A DNA stretch of 64,000 nucleotides from Beta vulgaris subsp. vulgaris. Its lineage: Eukaryota; Streptophyta; Magnoliopsida; Caryophyllales; Amaranthaceae. The translations under genes and the position numbers were made by a program. Shown here one piece after another: positions 36,461-49,490 of this stretch (the first letter of the stretch is position 1; every line of letters starts with the position of its first letter). The stretch lies in contig NC_079209.1 in NCBI RefSeq assembly GCF_026745355.1, positions 7,154,984-7,218,983 of the forward strand, read 5' to 3'. The notes beneath the pieces are model-generated. The model was not told the DNA's origin, did no database searches, and saw only the letters and a program-made list of their open reading frames with translations.

Positions 36461-36702
36461 TTATACAAATATATTAAAATGCGTGCATAAGCAAGAAAAT
36501 GTGACACGTGGCCCACGTAATCCATGTACAATAAAAAAAAGTTAGAAATTACATAGTATAAGATTTGATGTCGAGATTTCAAGTACATATACTAAAGCCT
36601 TAACCACTCGACTAAATTGTATTTATTGTTATTATCATAAAGTATTACATTAATAAATGAATTTTTTTCTAACCCATGACATAACCCGGACCTAATAACT
36701 AG
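36461..36702 (+). mobile_element. Small Helitron-like element (tRNA-module family), + strand copy
   Basis: The 3' end (CATAACCCGGACCTAATAACTAG, with the CTAG at 36699-36702 followed by T) matches the family. The 5' end is TTTATACAAATATATTAAAA, so the canonical TC has mutated. The tRNA-like module is on the minus strand (36560-36615), again antisense to the element. Confidence 0.75.
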
Positions 36703-37642
36703 TTCTATAATTTAAATATAGACTATAATCTCTAATTTAACAATGATTTTCCTTTAAGTCGACTCCTATATCTTGTATCCTTAGTTTGGTATAACTTTGA
36801 TCACAACTCATCATCAATATTATGACCGAATATCTTTCACATTGTTTGTCTTCACAATATAGGAGTACAAATGATGAGATCTCCCCATGTTTAACCCTAT
36901 ACATGCGAAATTGCGCGCATTACTCTTACAAGAGATAAGCGACACCGATTTCTATATAAAAAAAGACGCAATAATTTACTGTAAGAACTAAGAATAGAGG
37001 AAATCCACTTATGTCCCAAAAACAAAAGAATAGGTTAAATATTTGCGATTGAAATTAAGCTATATGAAGACCAAAAAATCTACAACAACAAATGTTTGCA
37101 AAATTAGGATCAAATCACGGAAATTGACCACCTCGATATCAAAGATGTTTTCATGGAATTTGAATTGAGAGAGTGAAGGGCCTAGCTAGTTACTCCACTC
37201 ATTAATAATTTAGAAAAAACTAATGTCTTATCTTTCATAGATTATTAGTCTGACAATTGCGAATCGGATGCTAGAAAATAGAGAGCCGAAAGGATAAGGG
37301 GATTTCTACTCCCAAATAATGTACTTAGTAAGAGATTAAGGTTATATTTGGGAATATAAGTTGAAATAGAATTAAAACTGATAATGTAGTTGAAAGGAGG
37401 TGAACGGCTAAGATAGATGAAAATTTCAGCACCTTAAATTGAGATGCTATATTTGGTAGCAACTCAATTTCAGTCAATTTTTGAACTGGAATTCTATTTA
37501 AACTCTTACCCCAAACACGATTATTTATCTTAGGTGACTTAAAGTTTTGACACCTAATTATTTAAGGTGAAACAGAGCCTAAGATTCAAACTCAAATCCT
37601 TAAATATCTAAAATAAGTGTATTGTCAAGGAATCTATATTAA
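36703..37642. other. AT-rich intergenic DNA
   Basis: No gene is seen. 37340-37590 contains inverted copies of TATTTGGGAATA / TATATTTGGTAGC-like text and may be an old MITE. Confidence 0.4.
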
Positions 37643-38400
37643 CTAGTATTTTGGCCCGGACAATGCCTCGGGTTAGTTACAATTATAACACATATATTTT
37701 TATTTTAAAATTTCATCGTATTTGATTCTATTAGCTTTTCGTGATATCCTATCTAGTACGAGATTGGAAAGTGGTCGTTATGGCATAATAAGTTGTTCAA
37801 AAAAAAAACTTCTAGATAAAATAATAATTTCAATGAAATTAGTGAATTATATTACTTAATAAAAGGGTTAAAGATAAAGAAAAGTTTATCTACATGTTTT
37901 TATAATTATATATATAAGAATTCATGGTTGAATTCTCAAAAATCATTTCATAGGTCATGTATTTGAATCCTAGTAACTACATATTGTTAATCTTTTAATC
38001 GAGATTAGAAACGTCTGTCTTAGAAGCTTGAGAATAGTGCCACACGGCGCCGTTCATTTGATAGGAACGTCTTTCAATATCTTTACTAGTTTTTAGGTCC
38101 GGGTTGTACCCCGGGTCATTATAATATTCTTTTATTAGCATTTTACTTTATAAATAGATTACCAATTATTACTTGGTTTGGTGGTTAAGACTCTAGTGTA
38201 TAAGTTTGAGGTTAAGGGATCAAATCCTATGAGATGCATTTTCTATTTTTTTTTATGCTTGTTTACATAAAATTCTAAGGAATAGCGCCACGTGGTATAG
38301 TTCGTTGCTTAGGAATTGAACACCTTTTAATATATTAGTACTAGCTTTTTATGCACGCGATGCGTGCGATGACATTTTTAGGCGTAATTATTTCTAAGTA

Positions 38401-38649
38401 CTCCCTCTGTTTCAAATTATAAAGCATTTTAGCTAAAAGAATTTGTTTCATAATATAAGGCATTCTACAATACCAATGTAAGATTAAATGCAACTTTATA
38501 TTATCGGGATAAGCTTATAGGTTATTTTGTATTATCAATACAATATTTAATGCCAATTCTTATTACCCATACAAATCTAACTAAAATTAACTAAATTCTT
38601 AATCTATGTGCAAAAACCTTAAACGACTTATATTTTGAAACGGAGGGAG
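38401..38649. mobile_element. Stowaway-type MITE inside the large Helitron
   Basis: Ends CTCCCTCTGTTTCAAATTAT and, inverted, TATTTTGAAACGGAGGGAG, between TA dinucleotides. It lies 60 bp from the Helitron 3' end. Confidence 0.85.
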
Positions 38650-38802
38650 TAGTAAACAAAAAAGCAAATGCAATTTAGTATTTAAGTTCACATCCATTTT
38701 GTGAATAAGCTTATTTGAAATACAATCAAATAGTATTTAAAAACACTTTAATAAATAAGTATAAGTATTGAAATTGCATTTGTAACTACTTTTTTGTTGA
38801 CA

Positions 38803-40800
38803 TTAACTAATTTTCTTGAAAATCCACGCACACTCATCAGCCCAGTCAACTTCAAATATGTAATCAACGGTGTGGAACTGATTAATATCCATGGTGTTAC
38901 TTGGTGGATGTAAAAACCATGAGTATTCTTTGAATCCGAAAACTTTCATAACTTTGTTGAAAACTGCTGCTCTTCCATTAGGCTGCAATTAATAGACATA
39001 TTATTTTGTAGTTGTAAAACGATACGTAAAAAAAGTTTGGAGTACTTGACAAACCTGTTGAAGTAGTGATTTGATTTCAGTCGGAGTACACCGCAACATG
39101 TGTTGAGTTAGGTCGTTCATCAATGTTACTCCCATTTTACCACTCTTGTCAGAAATAATGAGTCGAAGCATTAATCTGTCAACGGAAAAACACAATTAAT
39201 AGAGATTTGTGAATATTTGTAATATATGTAGATTAATGTTATAAAGTTTATACCTTGGAATAGTTGCAGCATTTGTTAGATTGCACCGTACACATTTATA
39301 GGCCGTTTGGGTGATGACAATTTTTCTTAGACAACGATTACATGCTTCGTAAATCATCTCATCAGGTTGTGACTCAATACGCCTCACATGAGCGACTAAT
39401 CGACAATAATGAACCTATCATAGAAAACAACAAATATTCGTTATTTTGTTTTGTATTGATAATTCCACTAATAAACAAATTGAAAAGGTTTATAGTTATT
39501 TACACTCGTTATAGTAGGTAATTTAGATATCCGAGTACGAATGGCATTATAAACTGCAATTGATGAATGCATTGCAAATGGACATGAGCGGAAAGCCACA
39601 ACCCGTTTCTGTGCCAGTTTCTCGGTGTCATACCTGAATTATAGTATGTGAAAATCAATTTGATATACATAATAAAGGTGCGTATACATTTTTTTTGATT
39701 AGTTGATTGGTGTGAAACTGAATGTTGCATACCATGCAGATAATAAACTGGTAAATTTGTTCTCTGTATTTAAGTATATCCTGCTGTAATAGCCGGTCGT
39801 AAGATATACCCCTGTTGACATAAATGATTCCAAAAATTAATCTTGGTCAACCATATACATATACAAATTTAAAAGCAATATCTTTGTTGTATGAAAAGGG
39901 ATGTTATTCATACCGTGGTAATTTTTAGATGAAGCCCACATGCGACAACAATTGAATGTTGTTTCCCATAGTCAAATGGTCCATCTCCGAAGACATGAAC
40001 ATAATCATTCCAAACAGTTAATTTGATAATGATCCACCTGGAGAGAATAAAGTTAAAAAAGCAATGCACTATAATAATAAATTGTGATATTAAATAAAGA
40101 ATGTGCACGTACGTGTTATCCATTATTGCAACATCTCTTTTGAAAGAGTTGTTTCCAACCTGTTGAATCGGTGATACATCAAGGAGTATTCCAACGACAT
40201 CTGAGAAACATTCACCATGCATTAAATATGTGTTTTCGTAGTGACAACATGTATATGTTTGGAAATAAATAGACTTTACCGAATAATTTGTCACTGCAAT
40301 CAACATGACGCCATATATGAGATAACGGCACCCTCTTGCAAAAAAAAGTGGGCATTGCAAGGTCATCTTCATCTTCAAGAATGACATAAGATGCATCAGT
40401 CAATAACATCTGTCTGGAATCGTCAACAATGTCATTTGTGTAGTCAGCAGGCACTATCTGTACAGATTGGAGCACATAGATGTAGCCTGTTTGAAATCTC
40501 CAGAAATCTCTCAATATGAGGGGACAATACAGTACACTGTATGCCATCACCCTATAAAAGCAATAATGATAATAATTATTATGGGTGTAATAATGGAAAG
40601 AAAATTTCCCAATATAATAAGAGTTATTTATAATATTTACCTCACTATCCACAAAAAGCATTTTCCAAATTTGTTTGCAAGCTCCACGATGTGTGAAGGT
40701 GAAGATTCAAAATTATGAACCAATCGTGCTCGCACATCATAATTTTCGTACTCCGCAAGGAAATAAATGAGCAAATGGTGTACAATGATATTCCATCCTA
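38803..40800 (-). pseudogene. Helitron-encoded RPA70-like single-strand DNA-binding protein, degenerate
   Basis: Several exon-like pieces match replication protein A large subunit in order. An OB-fold piece contains PADYTNDIVDDSRQMLLTDA (near 40450-40380). Next comes DVVGILLDVSPIQQVGNNSF and KRDVAIMDNT (40200-40110), then KLTVWNDYVHVFGDG (40020-39980). A C-terminal zinc ribbon follows, EACNRCLRKI...YKCVRCN (39345-39275), and the end is in 38988-38803. Intron borders of GT-AG type separate them (for example near 40640-40558). One frameshift near 40495 is likely and the N-terminal end is not clear. Plant Helitrons often carry RPA-like genes, thought to protect single-stranded DNA during rolling-circle transposition. 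It follows RepHel on the same strand. Confidence 0.8.
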
Positions 40801-40982
40801 ACAATTACCACAATTACATACAAATATATATAAAACATCACTTTCAATTGATACTGTTAAATCTAAAACATCGCGTGCATTAAAACCATGTGTAAACTGC
40901 ATACTATCAGAAAGTATAATTCATAACATTTATTATATTTCGTTCAAATATGGTAATAAGTAATATATAAATGTAAGATACA

Positions 40983-43900
40983 CTATGTAGGGAGTAACAA
41001 AACTTCCTTGTACACGATATTTTTTGTGAACACTCCTTCCTTTCCTCTAATCTTTCCATTGTCGACAGTAATCTTTGTCGTGTTCTTGGAAATTCCACGC
41101 GAAAGTGCAACATACAACTGCCCATGGCTAAATACATGATCAGGAAGATATATCCCAACATGTGGGATGGTTTGCCCTTGGACTTGTTTATAGTTAAACC
41201 AAAACTCAACTTTACAGGGAATTGCTTTCTGACCATCTCAAAAGGTAACCTAATATCTTCAGCAGTTTTCAACGGAATTCTTGGCAAAAAGACCCTGTTT
41301 CCCCTTGCATGTCCAGTTAAAATCTCAGCATCGATGAAATGATCCTTTAGCGAATGGCAAAGTAGTCGTGTTCCATTACAAAGACCATTTTTAGGATCGA
41401 TATTCCTGAGAAGCATTAGAGGAACGCCAGGTTTCAGTTTGAGCACATGTGGAGGCAGTCCTGACGCGACAATTGAATTTAGGAACTCTTGTTGATACAG
41501 GTTTCTTGTATCATCAGGCACTGAATCAAATGAGTAGTATGTTCGTCCTTCTCCGAGAAATCGTTCGATAACCTTGTCATTGATTCTATCAGCATTTTCG
41601 TTCAATGGAGTGATGATTGCTCTTTCAACCATAAAATTTCCATCACCGATGTGTTCATTTAGATTGGGGAAAATTTGATCAATCAACCCATCAATCGAGG
41701 TATCAGCAACAGTAGGGATAACCATGTTACTCGGCAATTTTATCATATCATCTGAAATGGTAGGTTCATCGCCATTTCCAATAGAGAGTAAGAAATTAGC
41801 GAATCCATTGTCATGTCTAGATCTCATGTTTTCTCTCAATTGCAGAACCGAAATATGGTTCCATAGTGGAGACCTTATCAAGGATGCATCAATCATTTGA
41901 GCTCTTGTTCCATTTCTCACAACAGGTAGAACTTGCCTGAAATCCCCAAAACACAATTATTTTTCCCCCAAATGGCAAGTCATTTCCCATTAAATCCTTA
42001 AGTGAACGATCAACTGCTTCAAACTGATACCTATGTGTCATTGGTGCCTCATCCCATATAATAACTGAAGAATGTTTTAAAAGAATGCCGGTTTTTGAAC
42101 CCTTTGTAAAGGTGCATGACGATGAGCTATCTGGTTTTAATGGTAGTTGAAAAGTTGAGTGTGAAGTTCTCCCTTGGTGCAACAATGTGGCAGCAATTCC
42201 AGAAGTTGCTGTTGGGATAGCTATCTCACCTCTACCTTTTATAGTAGCTAATATAGCTCGATACAGATATGTTTTTCCAGTACCACCGGGACCATCAACA
42301 AAGAAAGCACCACCATTTTTTAAAGTGATAGCATTCATCACTGTGTCATATGCATGTCGTTGATCAGCATTCAACTTACCTATGCACTCGGTATCCTCAG
42401 TAGGAACTAGCACTGAGAAATACTCCTCCATCACTTCAGATAACTCGTCAATATTTTCAACAGATTCTGGTAAATTTGGCAATTCATTGTAGTCTGATAT
42501 TGTTTTCCTGAGCGGTCGTAATAAGCGATCCAAGTCTTTAAGAAGCTTGTAAGTTAGAATTTCATTGTTGTTTGTCGTTGTCGAAGACGGATAATCCTCA
42601 ACCAAGTGTGGGAAGAATCATCCCAAGTGCACGTAACCCAGATGGTTGACAATATATTAAGATAGTTGCAAATAATCGTCTCAGTGCCGACGGCATTCTT
42701 ACCTGACATGCTTCTCTAAGACATTGACGTATGCTTTCATCATTCTCAATAAGACCTAAGGACTCAGCTGCAGCTCTAAAGGTAGGGTGGGGTATCCCAT
42801 TGACAGTCCTTAAATGATCATATGATTGGGGCCCTTTGACATGGTTTAGTAACATTCTTAGGTAAAACCTTTCAACATCCAGAGGCGAAGCTACATACAA
42901 TCGACCAATTACTCTCTGCATGGTTTTCCTTCGGCGCCACTCTCGCGTGGAATTAATCCATCTATATTTTTCTGGAAATTCTCTATATAAGTAATTTCTG
43001 GCTTCAGGATCTACTGAATTCATCTTGAAAAACTCAGTCAACATTGTTTTGGAGTTCCTTGGGTCAGCCAAAATGCTTTCGATAGGCTGGTTTCCTTCGA
43101 ATCTAACTTGGTGCATGTTTGGCAAGTGAACTTGCAGACGGGTTCATCCGAGTCATTGGAAATTTGTAAAATTTCCACATAGCTTCAGGTGCACAAATCC
43201 ATCTTGCATCAACGAACTGTGCAATCTCATCCCCTTTATGAACTTCCATGGAAACTCTATCAGAACCCTTATGGATGTATTTGTATAAATATTTGACACA
43301 CTTAATGCTGCTGCATATCTCTACATTAATGTGACAATCATACTTATTCAACAACCATGGGTTATATGGAATACCCACCGATTATCTACAGTTACTCGTG
43401 AATTCTCACGTAACGGTACAGGTGGAGCATCTTGACGCCGACGGTAGATGGGATATGAGTCATTTCCTTGCTTTGTACAATTAGAGAATGACTTAGGAAA
43501 TCCCTTCTTACAACTCCCTTGTTTCATGCATGGTGAACGTGGATTCTGGACACCACATGGGTTGTGAATCATGTGTTTAAGAATCCTTTTATGGAGCTCT
43601 GGTTCTTGTTGTTGGTCAGGAATTTCTGCTCTCACTATTTTATCGTAATCATCAGGAGTGGCAAGCTTGTCACTTTGGTCAAGAATTAGTAACATATGAA
43701 CATGTGGAAGCCCTCGTTTTTGGAATTCAATCACATATACATAAGCAACTACCTTCCCGAGAACATTCCTTTCTAACACATCCTTTTTTAACTCCTCGAG
43801 TCTGGCATGAAATACCCTTGTTAGCAAGTCTGGACGATCATGAGGTTGTTGGCCAGGTAGTAATTCTGCTACTATTTCTGACCACGACGGATTGCACGTC

Positions 43901-45783
43901 ATAGTAAGGAATATGTCTGGCTTGCCAAATTTGTGCACCAAAGCCATTGCATCTTGGTATCGTTGATGCATATCTCGCGGACTCCCAACAAATGATGATG
44001 GAAGTATAGTTCTTCGTCCAACATTTTCTACATGTAGGTAAGAAAGTGCATAAAATAAGGTTCAAATAATGTAGGTGTCTATATTAAAGTAGATAATTAC
44101 CGATATGATGTGAAATCATACCTGTATTGTGTTCTCCGGCATTGTATGAATCCTCTAGTCCCTTGTACAAATCTGCACGAATTGTGTCTTGGTTGAGTGC
44201 AACCCATCTCAAATTGGATGCTTGCATCTTTACACAGTTGTCCACAGCAAATTGTTGAGTTAACCGGCCAGCTCTTAAGACTATAGAATCATAACATTCT
44301 CTCATCTATTTCAAGTATAAATTGGTGAAGCAGTTAGAATAAATATAGATTAACATTGAGGATGGAGAATGGTTGTGATATTGTATGTACCTGAAACATA
44401 TACGAATAAAATTCTCGGCATGTTATCTTCTTGCCAGTTAAAGATCTGGTGTTTAAATCCCAACCGTAAGAGCCGTAAGGAAATAATAGAGGATATTGTA
44501 GTGGATCGTAATAGCCTGCGTCTCTTTAATAGACATGAGTCGTCCAGTGACGGACTCTACCATGACATCCCTTTCTTTCAGGTTGGCAATATCATCACCT
44601 CCGACAACAACTGCTGCAACTTGAGAGGCTGAAGGCATTGAATAATTATGTTGGTTAGGAGGTTGCTCTTTTATGACAAACTTGCATTGTTGTATGTCAT
44701 CTCGTTGAGCAAGATGTCGGAGAGTATGGACAAAAGGATTATGCTCGTTCAAAATATTTTTAATCCTATCAATGATATCCACTCTTAACGTTGCATTTTC
44801 TGCCATTCGATGCTCATTTTCATGCTCGGTATCATATATGTACATTTGAAGGAATCGAGGACGATCATTTGAGTTCAAAGGTAATAATCACCAATACGAT
44901 GATAAATTGAACCGTGAGCACGATATGTGTACACACCTTGACGTGCGTCGGCTAATTCATCATCTATAACTACTCCCATTGAAGTAAATGCGAAAACATG
45001 ATTATACTTTCGAATGTTCAGTCTGAAATGTTCCCCATCCTCTCCTTGATCAGAATAGAGGCCTAGTAGAGCAGATGACAAAGGGAATTCAGGTAATCTG
45101 ACCTTCCCGCTCAAGCAACATAATTCTGATGATTCACAACTAAAAAGTCGTGCTTGACAGTGTGGACATGTTGTCATTGGAGGTAGACTGAATATGGGAA
45201 CCCCATTACTCTCTTGGTAATCCCTTGCACAATTGTGATATCCACGTCGCCCGACCTTCCAAATCCTTATTCCAGAAGTTGCCGCTCCTGGCGTGTTATT
45301 GACATTGGAAGTGCTACTTTCACCAACACAGAAGTGTCGAGTCGGCATGTTACTTTCAGTTGCAATCCCAGAATTATTGTTGGCATTAATGTCAAACAAT
45401 AATTGCACTGCGTAAGAGATCGTATAAATTAATTGAGTAACGAAAGTTTAGGCAAATGTTTATGTCTAGTTTAGATACATACGATTATGTCTTCCATGAT
45501 CATGTGTGACATGACTTTGGTGATTAGTGATGTCTACCATAGGCATCCTTATATTTGAAGAGGTAGGTACATCACGTTGATTCACAGTCTGACATTGTCT
45601 TTCAGTGGTGGGTGAGTCAAATTGAATGTGCAAAGGTGTTACCGTATCATCTTCTCGTCTAGCTCGCCTTCTTGCATTTTCAGAATCTCTTTGTTCAGGG
45701 GTCATTGAATTTCTTCGTATCCTTTTATTTTCCATCCATCTAATCCTACGTTCTTGAGTAATTTGCAACTCGAAGTCGTCCAT
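40983..45783 (-). pseudogene. Helitron RepHel (HUH replication initiator fused to PIF1-type helicase), frameshifted
   Basis: The N-terminal part starts MDDFELQITQERRIRWMENK at 45783, with introns at about 45482-45408, near 44390-44307 and near 44125-44040. The Helitron-like N domain follows (45400-44460). The Rep domain has the HUH motif in GLPHVHMLL (near 43700) and the two-Tyr motif in KYLYKYIHKG (near 43285). The helicase has Walker A GPGGTGKT (near 42285), Walker B-type IIWDEAP (near 42055) and later FGDFRQVLP (near 41945) and LSFGLTINKSKG (near 41185). The stop is at 40985-40983. Frameshifts are apparent near 44880, 44535, 43390, 43140, 42610, 41955 and 41170, so it is a pseudogene with all motifs in order. 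RepHel nicks and unwinds DNA for rolling-circle transposition. Confidence 0.92.
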
Positions 45784-46479
45784 TCTAAAATCTATATCGT
45801 ATAAGACGTAATATTTTTAGTATAGTCTAAACATAAGAGTAGACATGAAGTACTACTTTTTAAAAAAGAGATTAACTTGAACTAATTTGCCATCTTTCAT
45901 GGCTAGAAGAAGATCACATCCTAGAAACAAACAGAAAGTAAGCTATTATTACACGTTAACCCATAAATCGAGATTGAATTCTCTTCAACTATTATCAATT
46001 TATCATCCATATTAGAAATTATAAAAAAAAACTACCCTATAAAAAAATTTAAAATATCTCTATTGTCATTTTCCTTTCACTTTGTCCTTCATCCTAACTT
46101 AAAATCTACATAAAGAGACAACCCAAAATTAAAGCCTAAATTCTAATCAACCTCCATCCTCAATAAATTCAAGCCTTTAAATCTTAATTGACAAAGTCCA
46201 TAACCGACATTATCTTTAGGGTCTGTTCTCCCCAGCTTATTTTCAGTTCAGTTTAGTTCAGCTCCAATCAGTTCAGTTCACTTCAGCTCCATTATTTTAT
46301 AACCATTTTGTTAAATATTATTAAGTTTGTATCTTAGTTCTTTTTTAGGCATAACTATTATTATGAAGTAGTAAACAAACATTTTTAGGCATAACTATTA
46401 TTATTATTAGTATTATTATTAGTAGTAGTAGTAGTATTATTATTAGTATTATTATTATTATTTATTATTAGTATTATTA

Positions 46480-46530
<51 letters not shown>

Positions 46531-47123
46531 GTTATTATTATTATTATTATTATTATATAAAATAAATTGGAAAAAATAGAACGAAAATTACCAAAAACAT
46601 TATTGTGGTCGAGCGTTGCTTTTTTCCTTCAAGGTCATCGACCAGATTAAGTACTTGTTAAGCCTTAAAATAAATTGGAGCCATTAATGTAGTAATTAAA
46701 CATTAAAAATTTGGGAGAATGGGAGCTATTAATTGGATGACTTCTTGTAGATGACTTCTGTTATAGGGATAAGAAGAGGAATTAATGGGTTTAATACTTT
46801 CATTAAAGAATAGAACTACACGCTTATTGTTGTTATGGACAGCTTTTTAATTTTTCCAAAAAGCAAAATTTATTACTGTAGGTTAAGCGGATTCGAACCG
46901 CTTACCTGATGTTCATTATGTACGCGGTCTTACCACTACTCTAAACGCTTCCTTTTGTCAATAAAATCAATACAACAATATATATTTGGGGCCCCTGCTT
47001 TTTAGGGGCCCTAGGCAGTCGCCGTTATTGCATGGGCCAAGAACCGCCCCTGAGTTTGTATGTAAGTTCATTTTTAGGCATAACTATTATTATGAAGTAG
47101 TAAACAAACATTTTAGGCATAAC

Positions 47124-47155
<32 letters not shown>

Positions 47156-47840
47156 TATTATTATTCGTCTTCAATTATTATTATTATTATTAAATTAAGT
47201 ACATTAGAATTTTTGAATTAAGTACTACTAACTATTATATACTACTAATTTTATCTTGTATGTGCAAAACAACTAACATATATTTAGTACTACTAACTAT
47301 TATATACTACTAATTTCATCTTGTACGTGCAAAACAGCTAACATATATTAAGTACTACTAACTATTATAAAAAAAAAATCTAGATTGATCAAGGGATCAT
47401 TCAGAAAGAGTTGAATGAAAGCACATAAGTATCCTTCTCTACATAAGTGATGTATATGCCAAAAAAATCTACATAAGTTATGAATATCATTCAAGGTCAC
47501 AGGATCACTTGGAAGCTTGACTAACTAAATATAAAAAGTCACCTATTATGTTAGACTATCTCAGTATTAAAACATCTCTATTTTGATATTAGGTAAGTAC
47601 ATTTGGCTTCCACTGACAGCAAGTTGCTAAGGGTTGTCCTCCACTGTCTTATTCCTTTGGTAAGCATGAATTTATTAGCTTACCCAAAACTTACCCACTA
47701 TTAGCTTTCCTTCTAGGTAGGCGTAAAAAGTAATTTACCCACTATTAGCTTTCCTTCTAGGTAGGCCTAAACATCTCTATTAATTTATTAGCTTACCACA
47801 AAACTTACCACACCATACATACATCCATCTCTATCACAAT
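45784..47840. repeat. Helitron 5' region: microsatellites, tandem repeats, duplicated blocks
   Basis: ATT-type microsatellites lie at 46400-46556 and 47127-47195. Each is preceded by the same block (TTTTAGGCATAACTATTATT and GAAGTAGTAAACAAACA; 46345-46395 and 47070-47126), so about 730 bp apart there is a direct duplication. A 65-bp tandem repeat (AGTACTACTAACTATTATAT) runs from 47221 to 47370. A short repeat with ACCCACTATTAGCTTTCC occurs twice at 47695-47765. No gene is seen. Confidence 0.75.
46877..46950 (-). repeat. tRNA-like sequence (SINE head or pseudo-tRNA) inside the Helitron
   Basis: On the minus strand TAGAGTAGTGGTAAG resembles an A box and GGTTCGAATCC is a perfect B box, with stem-forming AAGCGG/CCGCTT around the loop. 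The acceptor ends do not pair, so a working tRNA is unlikely. Confidence 0.6.
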
Positions 47841-47844
47841 TCAC

Positions 47845-48237
47845 CGACTCCCAACTCAACAAATACAACAACAAAAAAGAACTCTTCTTTCTTCTCCTTT
47901 CCTACCCTCACCTTACCCACCCTCATCACTCTCACTTCTAGTAACTTTCCACCATTTTCATTCACCTCTCATTTTCTCTCTCCTCTTTCTTTTTAATTCA
48001 TGTGGAAGTCGTACCCAATCTCACAAGCTCAGCAATGGGCTCTACGTTACGGGCCGGCCCGATTCCCAACCCAAAGAATGCCCACCAACAATGGTTGCTC
48101 GTGCCGTACCCTACACTGGTGGCGACATCAAGAAATCCGGCGAACTTGGCAAGATGTTCGACGTCACCACCACCACTACCCAGCTCATCAAATCAACTAT
48201 TTCAAGTATTAAGCATGCAACAGTAGATTTAAACTGA
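47845..48237 (+). pseudogene. Captured 5'UTR and first exon of an At1g16860-like membrane protein gene
   Basis: From the ATG at 48000 (one extra T shifts the frame), the frame starting at 48004 encodes SHKLSNGLYVTGRP, then KECPPTM and VPYTGGDIKKSGELGKMFD, ending at 48162. These are the conserved N-terminal blocks of plant proteins like Arabidopsis At1g16860 (uncharacterised membrane proteins). After MFD similarity fades into a Thr-rich tail and a stop at 48235. The 150 bp upstream is CT-rich like a plant 5'UTR, and the T-rich DNA downstream looks like an intron. It lies on the strand opposite to RepHel, well inside the proven borders of the Helitron, so it is a captured host fragment. Identification is from memory of the family. 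Confidence 0.8.
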
Positions 48238-48239
48238 AG

Positions 48240-49490
48240 GAAAGGTAATTCGCCAGAAAATGTAATGTTTGTTTTAATCCGAAAATTATAAATCAATGTT
48301 TCCAAAATATAATCCGAATAGTATAAAATTTTCCCCCTTGCCTAACATATAAATTATGATTTCACAAACTTAAATTTGTAATTTTCTGTCAGAGTTTGAA
48401 ATTGGATTTTTTTCGAAATTAAAATGAAAATGAATTAAAGTTAAATTGTATAAAAGACTTTTTTTTTTCTGAAAATGGTGCTTAATTTCACTATTTTTTT
48501 TAAAAATCTAGAATTTTATAATTTTGTACTTAATTTCACTATTTTTTTCTGAAAATGAAATTAAAATGAAAATGAAAATGAATTAGAGTTAAATGGTATA
48601 AAATCTAGAATTTTATACTTTTATCACGTACTCAAAAATTACACTTTTATAATGAAAATTATACTTTTATCATGAATATTTTATTTTCTGAAATCTAGAA
48701 ATTAAATCAAACTCATAAATATATTTTAAATCTAGAAAATTATACTTTTAACATGAAATGACAAAAATCGGTGTATTTTTTTTTGAAATAACAAAAATCG
48801 TTATTTTTTTTTTGAAATAATAAAAATCGTTAATTTCAGTGATTTAACATGTTTTTTGGTTTTTGAAATAACAAAAATCTATACTTTTATCTTGGTGCTT
48901 AAGTTCACTGTTAATGTAATTTTTTATCCGAAATTTGATTTTTGCAAAAGTCGTTGGCGAATTTTTTTTTATTATCACCCTTTTATCTTGGTGCTTAATT
49001 TCACTGTTAATGTAATTTCACTGTTAGTAATAATTACGCCTAAAATTGCTATTGTTTTTTCAACTAACTTGAAATAAATTGCAAGATTGAAAGAATTGTG
49101 TACCTTTTTGGAAGATTGAAAATGGTCGATGGTCAAATGTGTGATATTCCCGGTGAAATTTTATGTTTTTTTTGCAGATTGTTGTGTATATCGTGTATAG
49201 GTATTGAATTTTGCGAGTTTTTTAGAACAATTGTAAGGGTTGATTGTGAATTTTTTTTATGTATTGAGACTACTGTAAGTGATTTGTGAGTTTTTTAGAA
49301 TAGTGATTTGTATGTTAATTTTTATTTTTTTTGTAAAGTTCAGTGATTTGTGAATTTCTTCTAACGTGATTTTCTCATTTATTTCCTGATATAAGTGATT
49401 TGTGAGTGATTTAAGTGATTTGCTTAATTTTTGTAAAGTTTTATTTGCTACTCCTCTAATACCCGTGGCTTTGTTTGAGGTAATATTGAA
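48240..49490. other. T-rich Helitron interior, likely captured intron
   Basis: No gene is seen. The stretch is T-rich with repeats of TTTGAAATAACAAAAATC (48780-48880) and GGTGCTTAATTTCACTGTTAATG (48893, 48990). It may be part of the first intron of the captured gene. Confidence 0.4.

Noticed and set aside
41889..42605. A stand-alone cellular PIF1 helicase gene
   Set aside because: The Walker A region is fused in order to Rep (HUH and two-Tyr) and Helitron N-terminal domains and lies within proven Helitron borders, so it is RepHel.
46877..46950. A functional tRNA gene
   Set aside because: A and B boxes are good, but the acceptor stem does not pair and it lies inside a transposon.
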